Origin: Nomia melanderi
Lineage: Eukaryota; Arthropoda; Insecta; Hymenoptera; Halictidae
Assembly: GCF_051020985.1 (NCBI RefSeq)
Contig: NC_134999.1
Coordinates: 9,114,001 to 9,178,000, forward strand
DNA length: 64,000 nucleotides
Direction of reading: 5' to 3'
Shown: positions 63,065-64,000 of the stretch, one piece after another
How positions within the stretch are numbered: the first letter of the stretch is position 1
Layout of the letters: each line of letters begins with the position of its first letter
The notes under the pieces: model-generated
The model's database searches: none
Told to the model about the DNA's origin: nothing
What the model saw: only the letters and a program-made list of their open reading frames with translations
Position numbers and translations under genes: made by a program

Positions 63065-63435
63065 TTAACCCCTTGGCCTGCAATAACGCGTAAGACTCGT
63101 GGTGAAGATTTCAAATAGTATTTAAGATACATAAATATTATACAAGTTGTTTGAATGTTAATTTCATATTATTCCTTTGTCGTCAATGATTATACCTTAG
63201 AGCATACGTCGACATAGAATAAGATTGAAATTTTCTCTTATTTTCAATGAATTAACTGTAATTTAAATTACTGAATATTATAAAACATAAACTACCCATA
63301 ATTTCAATAATTGAAGATTATACTGTGTTTGAATGATACATAGGGTTTCAATGCATTCAATGCAGATATAAATAAATATAGATAATCAAAAATTTTGAGA
63401 GATCTGACACACCGACTGTAGCACTTGAGGATTAA
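63065..63435. mobile_element. TTAA-C repeat, copy 4 (371 bp)
   Basis: Left end TTAACCCCTTGGCCTGCAAT then AACGCGTAAGACTCGTGGTG. The right end CTGTAGCACTTGAGGATTAA is a degraded TGTAGGGCAAGGGGTTAA. Longer than copies 2 and 3, so it has an insertion or a different internal length. Confidence 0.65.
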
Positions 63436-63909
63436 TACATTGATCGTCCAATTAGTACTCATTATAGTTACACATAAAATCAAAACAATTCTTCTACCGA
63501 AACAGAAACTGAAAAATCAACATTCTTCATAGCGATTACGTTTTTAACATTCCTGTATCTTGTATACCCAAGAAAATTCAGTTTCCTCAATATATCACTG
63601 AGAAAATTTACCAAAGTTCGAGTGGAATGCCGATTAACATGTTAGTCATTGGTTAAACGTGTGTCTTTCTAGTTATAATTGTTTCCGAAGTGCTAAATAA
63701 AATTAATTTCGGTAAGGTTCACGAGAATCGGTACTTCTGATGAAGTGAGTTAACACTTTTATTTTAAATTTTATTATTTATTCTTTATTTCAGAAATTGT
63801 TTTAAATTTTAATTTCAATTATTTTATTTTACTAACTTGCATTTCTCATTTAAGAAAATATAAGTACATTCTTCTAATATACCTATAAAATGAGCATTAC
63901 CATTACTAT
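63436..63909. other. AT-rich spacer, nothing recognised
   Basis: No open frame of note, no repeat family member recognised. Confidence 0.5.
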
Positions 63910-64000
63910 CGTCGTCGATTCCGGCCCCACCCCCACAATTCCACGCCCCTGTTGTCCTTGAAAGCGAGTATCCCGAAATTAAATTTGCTCACAATGGAAA
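63910..64000. repeat. CpG-rich direct repeat, copy 2 (cut by window end)
   Basis: CGTCGTCGATTCCGGCCCCA to GCTCACAATGGAAA. Several CpG sites of copy 1 appear here as CA or TG. Confidence 0.85.

Noticed and set aside
62595..63083. 162-codon minus-strand and 120-codon plus-strand open frames
   Set aside because: They overlap on opposite strands in GC-rich DNA, have no recognisable domain, and one spans a TTAA-C boundary. Length is explained by base composition.
44738..64000. Loop D/A exon (WVEQEW to WLPDIVLYNN region) of the receptor
   Set aside because: Searched for by eye on the minus strand and not found; probably beyond the right edge.
1..64000. CRISPR arrays, operons, ribosome binding sites, rRNA
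   Set aside because: Nothing of the kind is present; the window is eukaryotic intronic and flanking DNA.

Overview
This is eukaryotic, almost certainly insect, DNA. It is AT-rich, has no dense ORFs, and carries split coding exons with GT/AG splice signals, a Tc1-family DNA transposon and many short degenerate interspersed repeats. A hymenopteran (bee-like) source fits the AT-rich background broken by small CpG-rich islands, but that is inference.

The one host gene I can recognise is on the minus strand and covers most of the window. It is an insect nicotinic acetylcholine receptor alpha subunit, best called alpha4. Four exons are visible, in transcript order: two alternative copies of one 181-nt exon (44557-44737 and 43344-43524), a 116-nt exon (7629-7744) and a 169-nt exon (6210-6378). 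Joined through either alternative copy they read without a break from just before loop E, through the Cys-loop, loop B, loop F and the loop C vicinal cysteines, across TM1 to the GEK motif before TM2. The start, loop D/A exons, TM2-TM4 and stop lie outside the window or were not found. The intron between the alternative pair and the next exon is about 35.6 kb.

Region by region: 1-6209 is the downstream intron; 6210-7744 holds two constant exons with a 1250-bp intron; 7745-43343 is the giant intron. That intron contains a strand-biased pyrimidine-rich tract (11250-13170), several short repeat copies, several GC-rich islands and, at 32255-33903, an apparently complete Tc1-like transposon. The transposon has an open 338-codon DD34E transposase, 220-bp inverted repeats that look identical by eye, and an IR/DR layout. 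43344-44737 is the alternative exon pair, and 44738-64000 is upstream intron or flank, dense in short repeats.

The main unexplained structure is a set of at least six short non-coding repeat families whose ends all begin with TTAA followed by C. Copies are nested in one another at TTAA, as expected for piggyBac-type non-autonomous elements. The clearest case is one family inserted into a TTAA inside another (57645-58110), with the same composite junction found again near 61760. A CpG-rich segment is also duplicated near the right edge (62869-62965 and 63910-64000), both copies showing CpG decay.
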